Below, one piece after another: positions 22,400-34,765 of a stretch of DNA of 64,000 nucleotides. Made by a program: the position numbers and the translations under genes. The stretch's first letter is position 1, and each line of letters starts with the position of its first letter. Source of the stretch: Rhizomys pruinosus (Eukaryota > Chordata > Mammalia > Rodentia > Spalacidae); contig VZQC01000265.1 in the NCBI GenBank assembly GCA_009823505.1, positions 3,374,503-3,438,502 on the forward strand. The letters are read 5' to 3'. Under the pieces are notes generated by a model. It searched no databases, had not been told where the DNA came from, and saw only the letters and a list, made by a program, of their open reading frames with translations.

Positions 22400-23465
22400 G
22401 TGGTGTGAGGTTTCTTCTCCCCCAACACAGTAAACCCAGATCAGACCAAATCAAAGAGGTTTTATTAAAAAGCAACTCTCCAGTGAGTTCGCTGGTCTTT
22501 CAGCCAGAGGCCATAGAAGTCCTGTGCTTGGACCAGTACAGGGGGATTTTATAGGCCTCTGGGGGCAGAGGGATGATGCCGTCAGAGAGCAGGGCAGGGG
22601 CTTAGATGGTCTGGCGACACCTGGGGACAGGGTTGGATCAGCTTGCCAGGATGTGGGGTTGGGTTGTGGGCACCCTTCCTTTGTTCAGTCTCCAGTGGGC
22701 TTTTGGGGCAGAGAAGGGCTGGGTCTTTTCCTGTTCACACCATCTCTGGTCTCTGTCCTGGGCTTCCCAGTCTACCGTGGCACCCTAGACTTGGGCAGAG
22801 CCCTTTTCCCTAGTGTCTTTCAGCATACTATGGACACAAAGCAACTGTGCACCTTGCAAATTTATTGAGCAGTGGGCTACAACAGGCTTCTGCTTTGTTG
22901 TTCTTAAGTTGTGCCTGTCTTACATTCTGTGTAGCCTGGCCTTTTCTTCTTTTAACGCTTCCCAAGCTCCAGTCCTCTGGGCTCCTATCTTACATACAAT
23001 GTGTAGCCCACGATGTCTTTTTTTTACTTTTGTTTATTTATTTTTTGGTCTTTTTGAGACAGGGTCTCCCTGAAACCCCAGCTGTCCTAGAACTCTATGT
23101 AGACCAGGCTGGCCATGATGCCTTATGAGCAGAGCTTGTTATGCATGGAAACATGGGCCTTTCTTGCCTTGGTTTGTTTCATTTTGCAAAGTCTTAGGCT
23201 CATTAATTTAACTAGTAACCATAGACTCCTGATTCTAAGTCTTCCCTTTGTCGTATTTCAGTTGCCCAAAGCTAGACTTGAAGGAGAGGAAGTCTGTGCA
23301 AGGAGGGATCTGGGAGGGAATGAAAACACACATGAGATCTTTTCAGCAAAGCCCCACCCCACCTCACCCCACCCAGGACAGCCTGATCCAGGTGAACCTT
23401 GGGATTGGCTTACATAGCAGCCAGAGAAGCCTGGATTTTGCCCTCTAACAGCACCTATCAGTCAT
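22400..23465 (-). mobile_element. Possible ERV LTR/leader region (tentative)
   Basis: Read on the minus strand, 22430-22470 gives an AATAAAACCTC poly(A)-signal/R-like motif and 22400-22430 a following U5-like 'gttgggggagaag'. The remaining 1 kb has no second LTR or reading frame that I recognise. It is interrupted by a truncated B1 at 23016-23114. The class cannot be fixed by eye. Confidence 0.3.
23016..23114 (-). mobile_element. Truncated B1 SINE
   Basis: Antisense B1 from a T-rich start and 'ggtctttttgagacagggtc' to 'gtagaccaggctggcc', where it stops. Flanks 'cccacgatg' and 'gccatgatg' look like a decayed target duplication. Confidence 0.85.
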
Positions 23466-24495
23466 TGGCTGAACCCAACCCCTACCTAGGCACTTCAGGT
23501 CTCTACTTTTACCACATACATACTTCCAGCAGCTTATGGGCTACTTCCTCTGAAGAAGATTTATAGCTTCATTGGAGATATGGACACAGAAGTCTACAGC
23601 CAGGTCCCCAACCAGAAAACCAGAGCAGTGTGGACATAGTCTGCTACAGTCTTTCAGTGAAAAACAGAACTGGAGAGGACTAGAATAGCTTTCGTTTTTC
23701 TTAATTATCCCTCAAAAGAGAAGAAAGCAAGATGGATGTTTACATGCCTTTACTGTGAATTATGGTGCTGTGGTCTATTTAATGTTCTTTCTAATGCCTT
23801 CCTTTCTTACATACCCTTAGAATTAACTCCTTGCTTCTTTCACACACATAATTTCTGGGAATCCACATAAAGATCACATGAGATAATGTCATCCTGAGTC
23901 TGTCTTCTTCAAGTGATAAAACTAAGGTCTAGAAAGATTCAGTGACTTTCCTAAAGGTTCATGAGTACAGACTGACAAAACTGACTCAATCACAGTGTGT
24001 TTCATGAGTGGCCACCCATTTGTCATCTCCAGCAGGGGAGATGCAGTTGTGCTGTGCAATGTAAAGTGCCAGGTGATATCTGGAAGTGAATACATATCCC
24101 AAGTCAGGATTCTCTGTACCTGCAAAAGAGAAGACTCACAAGATTTAGGTCCCAGTCCTGGAAGGGACTAATTGAGCAGACTCCAGAAGTTTTAACTTCA
24201 CTCAGCTCCTGAACCATCTGCCGCATCCTAGGCTCCCAGGAGGCACAATGAGGCAGATGTCCCTGCCTCCAATCTATCCAATCCCTGCACTCATCATCTG
24301 TAGCATGGACATACGTACTACCCAGCTGTCTGGTAGAGAAGAATTAATAAGGGGGCAATTGTGTGAACTTCTTAGGTTTATTTGTGTATGTGTTTGGGTC
24401 ATGTTTGCATTATCAGGTAACCCAGTTGTCACAACGAGGACTTTTCAACTGTGGAATTTACTCAGTTCAGTGCAGTGCAGATTACATTTGCCAAT
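23466..24495. other. Mostly unique sequence, MIR remnant inside
   Basis: A MIR-like stretch lies at 23870-23970 ('gataaaactaaggtctagaa', 'gtgactttcctaaaggt'). No gene recognised elsewhere. Confidence 0.45.
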
Positions 24496-24496
24496 G

Positions 24497-24722
24497 GAAG
24501 AAAGGAAAATGAAGGATGAGGGAGGAGAGTGAAGGAGGAGGGAGAGAATGAAGGAGGATGACAGAGAGGAGAAGCTGAAGGAAAGAATACTGAAGGGAAA
24601 AAAGAAGAGTGACAAGGAGGGAGAGAGTGAAGGAGGATGACAGAGAGGAGAAGCCAAAGGAAAGAACACTGAAGGGAAAAGAGGAGAGTGACAAGGAGGG
24701 AGGGGAGTACTACCAAGGATGA
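24497..24722. repeat. Polypurine minisatellite, 79-bp period
   Basis: Over 200 bp almost entirely of A and G on the plus strand. 'aaggaggatgacagagagga' at 24551 recurs at 24630, and 'agtgacaaggaggg' recurs about 80 bp apart, so this is a roughly 79-bp unit repeated about 2.5 times. Minus-strand Ser/Phe/Leu-rich frames here are compositional. Confidence 0.9.
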
Positions 24723-24855
24723 GGAGACAGGCAACCCCACACTCACCACAGCCCATGCATCTCTCAAAGTTTCTTCTGTTACTTTTGCTTTATACTTAAT
24801 ATTTATTTTTGAAGAAAACATTCTGTTCCTAGAAGAAGGAATGAAAGGAGGGAGC

Positions 24856-26753
24856 TGTTCTAGTTTGTCTTCCATTGCTGTGACAAAACACTCTGACTGA
24901 CACCAACTTGGGGAGGAAAGGGTTTATTCAGCTCACATCTCCTGGGTCACAGTTCATCACTCAGGGAGCCCAAGGCAGGAACTCAGGGCAGGAACCTGGA
25001 GTCAGGAGCTGAGGCACAGGCCATGGAGGAATGCTGTTCACTGTCTTCTTCCCCTGGCCCATGCCCAGCCTGCCCTCTTATACGGTACACAACAACCTGC
25101 CCAGGGTGGCACCACTCATTGTGGGCTGGGCCCTCCCACACTACTCGATGATCAAGACAATACTCCACAGATGTGGCCACAGGCCAATCCAATGGAGCCA
25201 ATTCCCCAATTGAGGCTCCCTCAACCCAGGTGTGTCAAGTTGACACTAAAGCTATCCAGCACAATTGACCCCTTGTCAACTTGACACACAAAACACATTG
25301 CTATTAAACCACCACCTTTCCAGTTCTTATCCCCAAAGTATGTTAACATTAATCACAACCTAAGACAGTACAACCTCAAAAACCCTGCAGTCCTTAAAAT
25401 GTCCAAACACTTAAAAGTTCACATTCTATTAAAAGTCTCTTGACTGTGGGCTGCTGTAAAATCCAAAATTAGTACTGTCTTATTTCAAAGGGAAGAATGA
25501 GGCACACTCAAAACCTAAGTCCAGCAAATTAGCTCAAGGCTAGACACCTGGGACTTACAATCTTCTGGGCTCCAAAGGGTTTCAGCAGCTCCCCTTCTCT
25601 GACTCTGCCATCCACAGCACACACAGCTCATCTCGCAGGCCCAGGCTGATCCATTCCACACCTGCCGCTGCTCTTGGTGGTCGTCCCATGGTCCCGGCAT
25701 CTCCAAAAAGCTGGGGTCGCCACTGAAACTGAGGTTGCTTCTGACCTCTCCTGATGCAAAACCTCAGCTTCCCTTCCTGACCCTTGGAATCCTGGGGTCT
25801 TCATTGCAACCAAGGCCACACTCTGACCAGTGGCCTTTCCTGGCCTTTCATAGGGCCAGGCCTCAGCTGCTCTCTGTGACTCCTTCATGCTTTCAACACC
25901 AGAACCATATAGGAGACTCTTACACATTACCAAGTCCTGCTTCTGGCTTGACATGGAGGCTCGGGCCCCTTCTGGAACATAGCTTCTGTGTGCTGACCCT
26001 GAAGAAATTCTTCCCAGAAGATTTCACCACAGTGATGCTGGACTCTTGTTACTGACAGCTGATTTTTCAGCCCCAGCAAACCAGCATCAGTTGTCCCAGT
26101 AAAGCAAAGGGTTCACTTCAGGTTCTGGTCTCTTGTTACTTACAGAAGATTCTTCAGCCCCAGCTGACCAGAGCCCAAATATTAAACAGTCCTGATGATC
26201 TCTGCTTCCCTTTGAAACTAGAAACATCACAATCCAGGCCTCCATTGTCTACAACTCCTTCAGCAAAACTGTTCAAAGTCCCATAGCAACGATATTTAGG
26301 CATTCAATAATTTTTCTAGCCCAAAGTTCCAAATGCTTCCACAATCCTTTCCCAAAACACCACCAATTTCTGTTCTAGTTTCTCTTCCATTGCTGTGACA
26401 AAACACTCTGACCGACACCAACTTGGGGAGGAAAGGGTTTATTCAGCTCACATTTCCTGGGTCACAGTTCATCACTCAGGGAGCCCAAGGGAGGAACCTG
26501 GAGGCAGGAGCTGAAGCACAGGCCATGGAGGAGTGCTGCTTACTGGCTTGCTCCCCTGGCCCATGCCCAGCCTGCCCTCTTATACGGTACACAACAACCT
26601 GCCCAGGGTGGTACCACCCATAGGGGCTGGGCACTCCCACATTGCTCAACAATCAGACAATACTCCACAGATGTGGCCACAGGCCAGTCCAATGGAGCCA
26701 ATTGGCTCCCTCAACCTAGATGTGTCAAGTTGACACGAAAGCTATCCAGCACA
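24856..26753 (-). mobile_element. Complete non-coding MaLR-type LTR retrotransposon
   Basis: Two direct LTRs, 24856-25263 (408 bp) and 26371-26753 (383 bp), each reading TGTTCTAG...CCAGCACA on the plus strand, enclose 1,107 bp of internal DNA. On the minus strand the internal region begins 'gaaattggtggtgttttggg' and ends with a purine tract 'aaggggtcaat' before the 3' LTR. No gag, pol or env frame is present, as in MaLR elements moved in trans. The LTRs carry AATAAA in sense. The flanking pentamers ggagc and agaac are only partly alike. The LTRs differ by a deletion near 'aactcagggcaggaacc' and by point changes, so the insertion is not recent. Exact subfamily not assigned. Confidence 0.85.
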
Positions 26754-26937
26754 AGAACATAGGGGAGAAGGGGAGAAGGAAGGGATCAAAGACTCAGACG
26801 GAATGAATATTGTCCTAGTTGTGAAAACCCAACTTAATTCAGGACAGAAAGAAATCAGCCCACTTGTTTCACAAGCACAGCTCTTGCTTCCCCCATGGGC
26901 TCTGTGGACATGAGAACTGTAGTGGCCTATTGATATG

Positions 26938-27050
26938 ATTTAGGTATGCAGAGGAAACTGAGAGATGTCAAGCAATGTGTCCTTGGTCACGTATGAAAGA
27001 GGACTGGAACCTGGGTCTCTGAACTCCAGCTCAGGTCCTTTCAGGACTTC
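26938..27050 (+). mobile_element. MIR SINE
   Basis: 'cagaggaaactgagagatgt', 'gtgtccttggtcacgtatg' and 'ggactggaacctgggtctct' give the MIR core in order. Confidence 0.8.
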
Positions 27051-27756
27051 TCCCAGCATGCCTTGCTCTGTCTTTTTGCTGGAGACAAATAAGGGTTTGC
27101 ACAATGCATTAGCTAGCGATGTAACTTCTGAGTCACTCTGTTATATTTTCCTCTGTGTGTGATTTTTTTTTCCCTTGTCCTCATTTCAAGGAGAAAACCC
27201 AGTGTCATCATCTCTAAACAGAGATGGAGGAAAAGCAGCCTGATGTGAAACGCTGTGTTCATGACATTCTTCTCAAGCAGCCCATCCCTTGTCCTCAGGA
27301 AGCACTGATTACTTAGTCCCCATTAGAGCTCTGTGAGGCCACCGGGACCTTCATAAATGGATCTGGGTCCTTTGCTTCTAGGACAGGTGGTGTCTGTCCA
27401 GAGCTTATAATGCCCTGCCAAGGTGGTAGTACTCTTCATAGGGACTCTCAGAAGCATCATTCTTCTCTCCAGATCCCGCGGCCTACAAGTAAAGGAGGGA
27501 CAGACAAAACCAGCTGGGCATGGAGGGATGAGGTGGGGTGGGTCCTAGAATGAGGTCAGAAGCAGCTTTCTGACGTGGAAAGGGAAGAAGCTGGCCCAGA
27601 AACTCTGGGGCACAGGGAATTGGAAGCTTGAGCCAGGACCAATCTCCCTTTACTCTAAGAGGCCTGGAAGAGGGAAAGTAGATACCCAAGAAGCAGTGGA
27701 AGAGGGGACTCTAGCCAGTGAAACAGAGTCCATTGTGCCACTGTTAACACAGTCAG
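27051..27756. other. Unique sequence
   Basis: No gene recognised; moderately GC-rich stretch at 27440-27700 with no open frame of note. Confidence 0.4.
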
Positions 27757-27995
27757 CATGGGGACAGGAGAGGTGACTCAGCAGATAAAGCACTGGCTGC
27801 TGTCGAGGAGGACCCAGGTTCAGTTCCCCGCACTCTCACAGTGGTCAACAACCACCGGTAACTCTAGTCCTAGGGGACCCAACACCCATTCCTGGTCTCT
27901 GCAGACATTAAATCCATGGGTGCACTTGTGCCAGGCTGGCTAAACACTCACACACATAAAATAAACATTAATCCAAAATTAAAATAAATAAAAAG
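27757..27995 (+). mobile_element. B2/B3-family SINE
   Basis: 'gacaggagaggtgactcagc' head, 'ggttcagttccccgc', 'ggtaactctagtcctagggg', 'acacacataaaataaac' tail. Diverged but full length. Confidence 0.9.
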
Positions 27996-28747
27996 ACAGC
28001 CAACACCCAGATGACAAGGCAGAGAGGAAATGGTCTTCCAGAAGCAGAATTACATTTCCAAATCACTGCGGCAACAGGGCTCCGAAGGTAGAATTGTGAA
28101 GATAAACGTGAAAGCCTGTGTGAAGTCTTGGAAGAAGCCAATTACTCACCACTGATAGATGATCTGCTATTTCATAGCAGTAAATGTATAAAATAAACAG
28201 CCTGGGTTTCGGTGCTCCATGGGCTTGCTTTCCACAGTCAGAAGTGGCAGGTGTGTGCCTCAAATATCAGTGTTTTCTGTAGCTGTCTGGGTAGACTTAT
28301 GGCATAATGTGCCCCATTACAGTGGCCCCTTATAGCAGCAAGGTGTACATGAAGAATGGATCAGGCCTAGAAGGAGTAACTCTGGGTTGTGGATGGCTAC
28401 ATAGAGGAAAGGCAAAGTCATGCCCAAGGGGCAGGGTGACATCACCGGAAGCAAAGCCAAGCAGGCAGGAGACACAGGACAGCAGGAAGAAGTCTGGCTG
28501 TCTCTGTGTCTATATGCAAGCCTTTTACTGTCCCTACATCAAATGGGTCTCATGTACAGATTGAAGGATCTCAATAAACAGGGATATTCCACCACACCCC
28601 AGAGATAGTGATGAGGCTGGTAAAGACACGTGACAGTTTGTGGGAGATTTACAGCTGTGGCCCAGAAAGAGAAAACCTGAAGGGCTGTTTTGAAATGCTT
28701 GAAGATCCTGAAAGCCAGGTGGCATTGCAGATGTTTTGACAGGAAGC
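27996..28747. other. Unique sequence
   Basis: No gene or repeat recognised. Frames at 28307-28608 overlap in two phases without domain content. Confidence 0.4.
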
Positions 28748-29157
28748 TGTTCCAGTTTCTCTTCATTTGCTGTGACAAAACACTCTGACCAAAACCAACT
28801 TGGGGAGGAAAGGGTTTATTCAGCTCACATCTCCTGGGTTGCAGTTCATCACTCAGGGAGCCCAAGGTAGGAACTCAGAGCAGGAACCTGGAGGCAGGAG
28901 CTGAAGCACAGGCCATGGAGGAATGCTGCTTACTGGCTTGCTCCCCTGGCCCATGCTCAACCTGCTTTCGTGTACAGTACAGAGCCATCTACCCAGGCGG
29001 TGGCACCACTCACAATGGGCTGGGCCCTCCCACATCACTCAACAATCTAGAAAATACTCCACAGACTTGGCCACGAGCCAGCTGAATGGATCCCATTCCC
29101 CAGTTGAGGCTCCCTCAACCCAGCTGTGTCAAGTTGACACTAAAGCTCTCCAGCACA
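28748..29157 (-). mobile_element. Solo LTR of the 24.8-kb MaLR family
   Basis: 410 bp, TGTTCCAG...CCAGCACA on the plus strand, nearly identical in layout to the LTRs of 24856-26753. Flanking pentamers gaagc (28743-28747) and gaagg (29158-29162) agree at four of five bases, fitting the 5-bp duplication of ERVL/MaLR. A provirus has recombined to a single LTR. Confidence 0.9.
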
Positions 29158-29782
29158 GAAGGCAAAGCCAACTGGGTGAAATTGGGGAAGGCAATGCCCA
29201 CTTCTCCAAGGAAAGAACTTGTGGAGGCTCTGGGGAGGCTAGCTGTGTAGGGCAGGAAGCAGGGCTTCCTGGAGCTGGGAGTGATCACTGAAGCCCAGGT
29301 TATGTATGAGATGAGTCAAGGGTGGTCAGAGTCACTGAAACCTCCAATGGGCACTCACCCAGTGGAGGTGGCATTGGGCTCTGCAGTTGGCTTTTATATC
29401 CAAGGACTCAGCTAACCATGACAGGTTGAAAAATATTTAGAAAAATGAAATTGTGTCTGCATATTACATGCAGATATTTTTAAATTGTCATTCCCTAAGC
29501 AATATAGTGCAACAACTATTCAAAATATATTTACAATGTATGAGATAGAAAAAAAATCAAGAGATGTTTCCAATGTATACAGGATAATGTGTATAGGTTA
29601 TACACAAACTATATAATTTTAATAAGGAACTTGGAATGAGGCACCCACAGAGTTCTGAAGCAAAGATCCCAGGATACTGAGGATTGGCGTTATTGTCAAA
29701 ATTTTGAGTCCTGATGTCAAATAAATGTAGGTGAGTTTAACACTAGTTCTTCTATGAAACTATGTAGAAATTTGTGTAAAGT
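29158..29782. other. Unique sequence
   Basis: AT-rich from 29430 on; no recognised feature. Confidence 0.4.
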
Positions 29783-32145
29783 TTGTTATTATTTTTTATG
29801 TATTTTATTTTTTATTGTAAATTTTTATTGAATTTTTAATGTTTTTCATACATAATTTTTCAATCTGTCTTAATCGCCTTTATACCTGCCTCTCCCTTGG
29901 CACCCTCCCACCGCCCTGCCCCCAGAGTTCACACATTCTGTCATTTGTGCAAGGTTTCATTGTGCCAGACTACTCTCCACACCCACTTCTCAGTGCCAGC
30001 TAATCCCCTGAGCTCTAGTCAGCCTATCTGGAGTCTCTTTCCTAAAGAAGGCCAGTTCTTCCTCACCCAACCACAATCAGCTGCTAATATTTCCTCAGCC
30101 AAGGTTGGGCTCTGCTACCCATTTCTGCAGTTCTGTGCTGGGTTTTTGTCCAGCTGAGCTTGCATGGGTCTTGTGCATGCTGAGACCAATGCTGTAGGTT
30201 CATATGAACAGGGTCCCAGGAGCTTGTAGGATTCATTTCCATTTGGTCTTGCATCAGCTCTCTGGCTCTTAAATCTTTCTGCCCCCTTTTCTGTAATGTT
30301 CCCTGAGCACTGGGTGGATGAAGCTGAATATAGGGGACCTCTCCATGGAATCACATTCTATAGACTTCTAATCTTCATGGTTTGGCCATTCAAAAGGGTT
30401 TGATTTCCTGGTCTCCTGTTGCATAGGGGAGCTTCCTTAATGAGAGTTAAGTGGTAATAAATGACTTCTTGGGTCCTTGTTCTATGTTGCATGGGCCTTA
30501 TGTGTAAAGCGTGCATTGTAGACATGTTGCCTAGGCATGAGCAATTCACAGACCATGTTTCTGTGTGTGTCCAGTTGTGGGACTCTGTACTATTCTTCAT
30601 GTAGTACAAAAGAAGCTTCTTTTTTGAGTGGTGTCTAGAATATTTGTCTGTAAATATAAGAATACCTCTTTGTAGTAAGTGAGATGTTACCTTAGCCTAG
30701 AAATGTGTCAACCTTGGGGATTTCTCTAAGATCTATGACTCTCCAGCTGTGTGCATCTGACTGTGTTTACAATACCACACATGAGTTTCCCCTGAGTGGA
30801 CTTGCAATCCAATTAATTAGCCATTGATTTCCCCCAAGATAAAAGTGCCACTGTTGCACCAATGGCTTATGCTCTGCTGGTCATTGACATGGCTATTTGA
30901 TCTGGACATTGATTGATGTTCTCTCTTAGCAGCTTGCACAGTGCTCTCCAAAGCTATGGGACCCAGCCTTCAGGGGAAGAGGCTTCTTGTTCAGTTCCAG
31001 CTCCATTGCTCCAAATCCAAACTTCCAAGTATGTCTTGTCTTCGGCAATCAAGGGCTGTGGCCATAGCCTGTGTAATTTGGGGGAGTCTCTTGGACTGCC
31101 TGACCAATGGTTCTCCTGTCTGGTACTGTTTCTCGTCATTAGCCTTCATCTTTCCGATGGATTCATGTAGAGATATTTCTGTGTAATTTGTCAGTAGATT
31201 GCTGACTAATATGATTCTCTTGGGTTTTTAACTTCAGCTAGGCAGAAGTTATCTCTTCTCTCTCCCTTTACCTGTCCGGCCCTCCCTCCATGTCTTCTCC
31301 ATTTAAGGTATCCCCATTTCCCCTGCGACACTGCCAGTCCCCTCTGACCCCACTTCTCTTGGACTCTTTTTTCTCTTTACCCCCACCTTTCCTTCTATAG
31401 TCCTCCCTCTCCCCTCCCATTTTAGATACCCTCCTTCTAGCCAGTTGTCCCTTAGTATCACCTGTCACCTACTAGTCTTCTGTCTTGGGATCCCTCTTTC
31501 CCTTTCCCTTCCTGGTTCCTTTTATGTACCTGGTTTCTGCAGTTATATCCAGATATATACTTACATATAAGAAATTGATGCTAGGATCCACAAATGGGAC
31601 AACATATATAGTTTGTTTTCTGAGTCCATGTTAGTATACCTTAACAGCTTCTAGTTCCATCCATTTACCTGCAAATTTCATGATGTCATCTTTCTTTACC
31701 TCTGCCTAGAATGCCACTCTGTAAAAATGTACCACATCTTCCTTATCCAATCACCAGCTGAGGGATGCTTAGATTGCTTCTAGCTCTTCCCTATTGTGAA
31801 ATGAGCATCAACAGACATGGATGTGCATGTATCTCTGCAATAGGATGAAACCTTTGGGTATACCACCCAGGAGTGGTATGACTGGGTCAAATGGTAGGTT
31901 ATTTTTTAATCTTTTAAGAGTTCTCTGCACTGCTTTCCATAGGGGATTCACGAATTTGCATTCCCACTAGCAGTGAATAATCATTCCCCTTTCCCCACAA
32001 CCTCTCCAGCATTTGCTATCATTTGTTTTCTTGATCTTAGCCAGTCTTACAGGGATAAGATAAAAATCTTAAAGTGGCTTTAATTTGCTTGTCCTTAATT
32101 ACTAACAATGCTGAAAACTTTTAAAGCTGTATTTTAGCCATCTTT
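29783..32145 (-). mobile_element. Old LINE-1 (Lx-like): 3' UTR and end of ORF2
   Basis: Minus strand, 5'-truncated. From right to left: ORF2 C-terminal region (32145-31600; e.g. the reverse complement of 'ccatccatttacctgcaaat' and 'catttgctatcatttg'), a pyrimidine-rich 3' UTR segment (31220-31510), further 3' UTR, and the 3' end with 'ttgaatttttaatgtttttc' at 29820. Reading frames are destroyed. Collinear with 40440-42785, so both derive from the same old L1 lineage. Confidence 0.85.
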
Positions 32146-32684
32146 ATTTTTAAAGGTAAACTTTTGATTCTCATATAGACATAATGACATGTTAGTGTTT
32201 TTCTTGGAATCACCAATTAAAGAAGGAAGGATGATTTTTCAAAGAACTCAACAGATTACCTGAAAAACAGATGCTCACAGATCAGAAATACTGTCTTGAA
32301 TTGGAAATGAGGCCAGACTTGGATTTTCATAGGCGGAGAAGGATAGAAGTCAACCGAACAGGAAAGACTTTGCACGTCCAAAGATAAGGTCTAACTCTGT
32401 GTTGCTATGAGTTACTTAGAATTCGCAGCTGTAAAATATCTCGAAGACACAGAAAGATTAGAATCAGTTAAATGGAAAAGATATTATGTAAACAGTGTAG
32501 GCTTTCTACTGAAGCACAGCTTCACTCATGCCATTTTTTTCTGAGGTGTTGTTATTGTTCTGTTTGGTTTTTGAAAGCAGTAGTTCAGGCTAGCCTCAGA
32601 TACATACCCTTATTTCAGCCTCCTGAATGCTGGTGTCTCAGGCACCATGAGCATACATGCAGCACTAAACTGGACTCAGTGGAT
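32146..32684. other. Mostly unique sequence
   Basis: No gene. 32560-32650 ('tagttcaggctagcctcaga', 'atttcagcctcctgaatgct') may be a very eroded antisense B1. Confidence 0.4.
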
Positions 32685-32721
32685 GGGGAGAGAGAAAGAG
32701 AGAGAGATGGGGAGAGAGATT

Positions 32722-32752
<31 letters not shown>

Positions 32753-32754
32753 TC
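32685..32754. repeat. (GA)n microsatellite
   Basis: Imperfect GA tract with 'gatggggagagagattga' interruptions, purine on the plus strand. Confidence 0.95.
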
Positions 32755-32914
32755 ACAGGGTAGATGTGATGCCAGGAGGCTATGGGGGAGTTGAAGGGGG
32801 ATGGGGCCCAGTGATATGATCAGGATACCTTGTATACATGTATGAAATTGTCAGAGAATTTAAAAGAGTGTTAGAGCCATCACTGGAATGCAGAGACCAG
32901 CCCGGTGTTCACCA

Positions 32915-33262
32915 CTTTTCTTGTCACTGTGACAAATATCTTACATAGACATCTGAGGGGAGGAAGGGTTTATTCAGCTCATGGTTTCAGAGAATTCAGT
33001 CCCTGTCACTGGCCCTGTACAGGTAAGGCAGAACACCATGGTCGGCACAACGTGTGACAGAGGAGACGTGTTCAAGTCAGAGAACACAAGGAAGGGATGG
33101 AGGATCAAACATCTTCAAAGGCAGCGGCCCAAGTCCTCCAAATAGGCCTGTCTCCTAAAGTTTCCAGAACCCCCCTGAAAAACACCACCATATGAGGAAT
33201 GATGTCCAGGATATGAGCTTGCGAGGGACATGCCCCCTTCCAGCCATGGCAAGCCCCACCCT
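32915..33262 (-). mobile_element. Old MaLR-type LTR
   Basis: 'cttgtcactgtgacaaatat', 'gaggaagggtttattcagct', 'catggtttcagagaattcag' and later 'gacatgcccccttccagcc' follow the antisense MaLR LTR pattern. AATAAA-like signal present in sense. Confidence 0.65.
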
Positions 33263-33632
33263 CACAGACACTCTCAGCTGCTTCAATTGTTCCCTTGACT
33301 GCTGCTAACCAGCCCAGTAGTGTTCAAATCCTGCAGGCTCCTAAGCCTACTACATAAACTGGTAGCACATTCTATCTAGAGCTGGCTCTAGACCCTGACT
33401 GCCCGTGGTTCAGGTACAGAGGAACTTTATCAGATGAAAGACAGATGGCAAGAAGATAAGTTCCCCAAGTGACTTTAATTTGCAACTAGTTTTTCAAACC
33501 ACTCTTCTAGAATATCCAAGTCATCATTATAACCCAGAAGAAGGTCCTTGTTAATTGATAACTTTCTAAGAGGTGCAAAATCCTGCAATTATATTGAAAC
33601 AGGACAGAACTTACATATACACATTTATCTAC

Positions 33633-34028
33633 TGTGCTGGTTGAGTTTGGTTGTCAATGTGATACAACCTAGAATCTGCTAAGAAAGAATGAACTACATC
33701 AGATTGATCTCTGGGCATGTCTGTGTGGGACTTCTTGATAACTGATATAGGAAGACCGAACCCACTGTGGATGGGACCAGTCCCTAGGCAGAGAGAGGGA
33801 CCCGATCAGTGTAAGAGAGCAGAAAGCCAGCCGAGAACACAAGGAAGCAAGGGTCCAGGCATTTATTCTCTCTGTGTCCTTGACTGTGGATGTGATGCCT
33901 TAAGGACCTGCCTTGACTTCCCTATAACAATGGACAGGAACCTTGAATTGTGAGCCACCTAAAAACCCTTTCTGCTTTAAGCTGCATTTTGTCCTGGTAT
34001 TTGTCACAACAGAAATGAAACTAGGACA
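33633..34028 (+). mobile_element. LTR-like element, 'gtcaatgtgatac' class
   Basis: TGTGCTGG...TAGGACA, 396 bp, with 'gttgtcaatgtgatacaacc', 'agaatctgctaagaaagaat' and the end 'caacagaaatgaaactagga'. Related to 21171-21548. No clear target duplication. Family name uncertain. Confidence 0.65.
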
Positions 34029-34609
34029 CCACCTATATTGTACCAACAATCGCTCAGTAGCTCAATTGAAAAACAGAGCTAGAATGTTATAGCCCAGACC
34101 AAGCAGTTTTCCTTTGAAGTGCAAACACTTTTTCTGCAACCATCCCTTCTTACCTAAGGAAGGCAAAGCCCTGGTTGCATTGCTAGTGATTGGCACAAGT
34201 ATCCTCCCCAAGTGTTCTGACACAGACTGCGAGACAAAGGAAAAGGAAGACTAAGAGGGCAGAAGAAGGTTAGAGTGAGGAGGACATCTTAGAGAGAAGA
34301 TGTGAAGCCCACCTGCCTGTTATTCTCAGTGAAAATTGTCCCAGTGTGTCTGGAAGACACACACACACACAAGTAGCCCATTTCCCCTGCCATGAAGGTA
34401 AATGGTCCCTAAGAAAGAGGCTGTCTTCGAGCTGCTCCTCATATCTTAGGTAACTGAACCCCTAGGGATCTTTGGGCTCCACTCTTGACTGGCTCCTTGT
34501 CAATAGCCTGAAGCCAAGAATGTTCCCTGCGGTGCCTTTCCAGACTCCAGTGCAAATAAAAGTCCCAAGCCTGGTCTTCACACAAAGGGAGTTTATATAT
34601 AAGGGGCAT
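34029..34609. other. Unique sequence
   Basis: No gene; a short (CA)6 run at 34360-34371. Confidence 0.4.
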
Positions 34610-34765
34610 GGATTGAATTTGAGTTGAAGGCTTACCATGTGCTACACGCTGTTTTAGAATTTTGCATATACATATAAACTCATTGAATTGCACTTATAAC
34701 TGCTCTAAGAGGTCACTTGGTTAGATCCATTTTGCAGATGAGGGTGAGTATTAAGTCTTAGAATC
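34610..34765 (+). mobile_element. MIR SINE
   Basis: 'ccatgtgctacacgctgttt', 'tatacatataaactcattga' and 'ccattttgcagatgagggt' reproduce the first two thirds of MIR. Confidence 0.85.

Noticed and set aside
24482..24875. 137-codon minus-strand frame
   Set aside because: Ser/Phe/Leu-rich product of the polypurine minisatellite.
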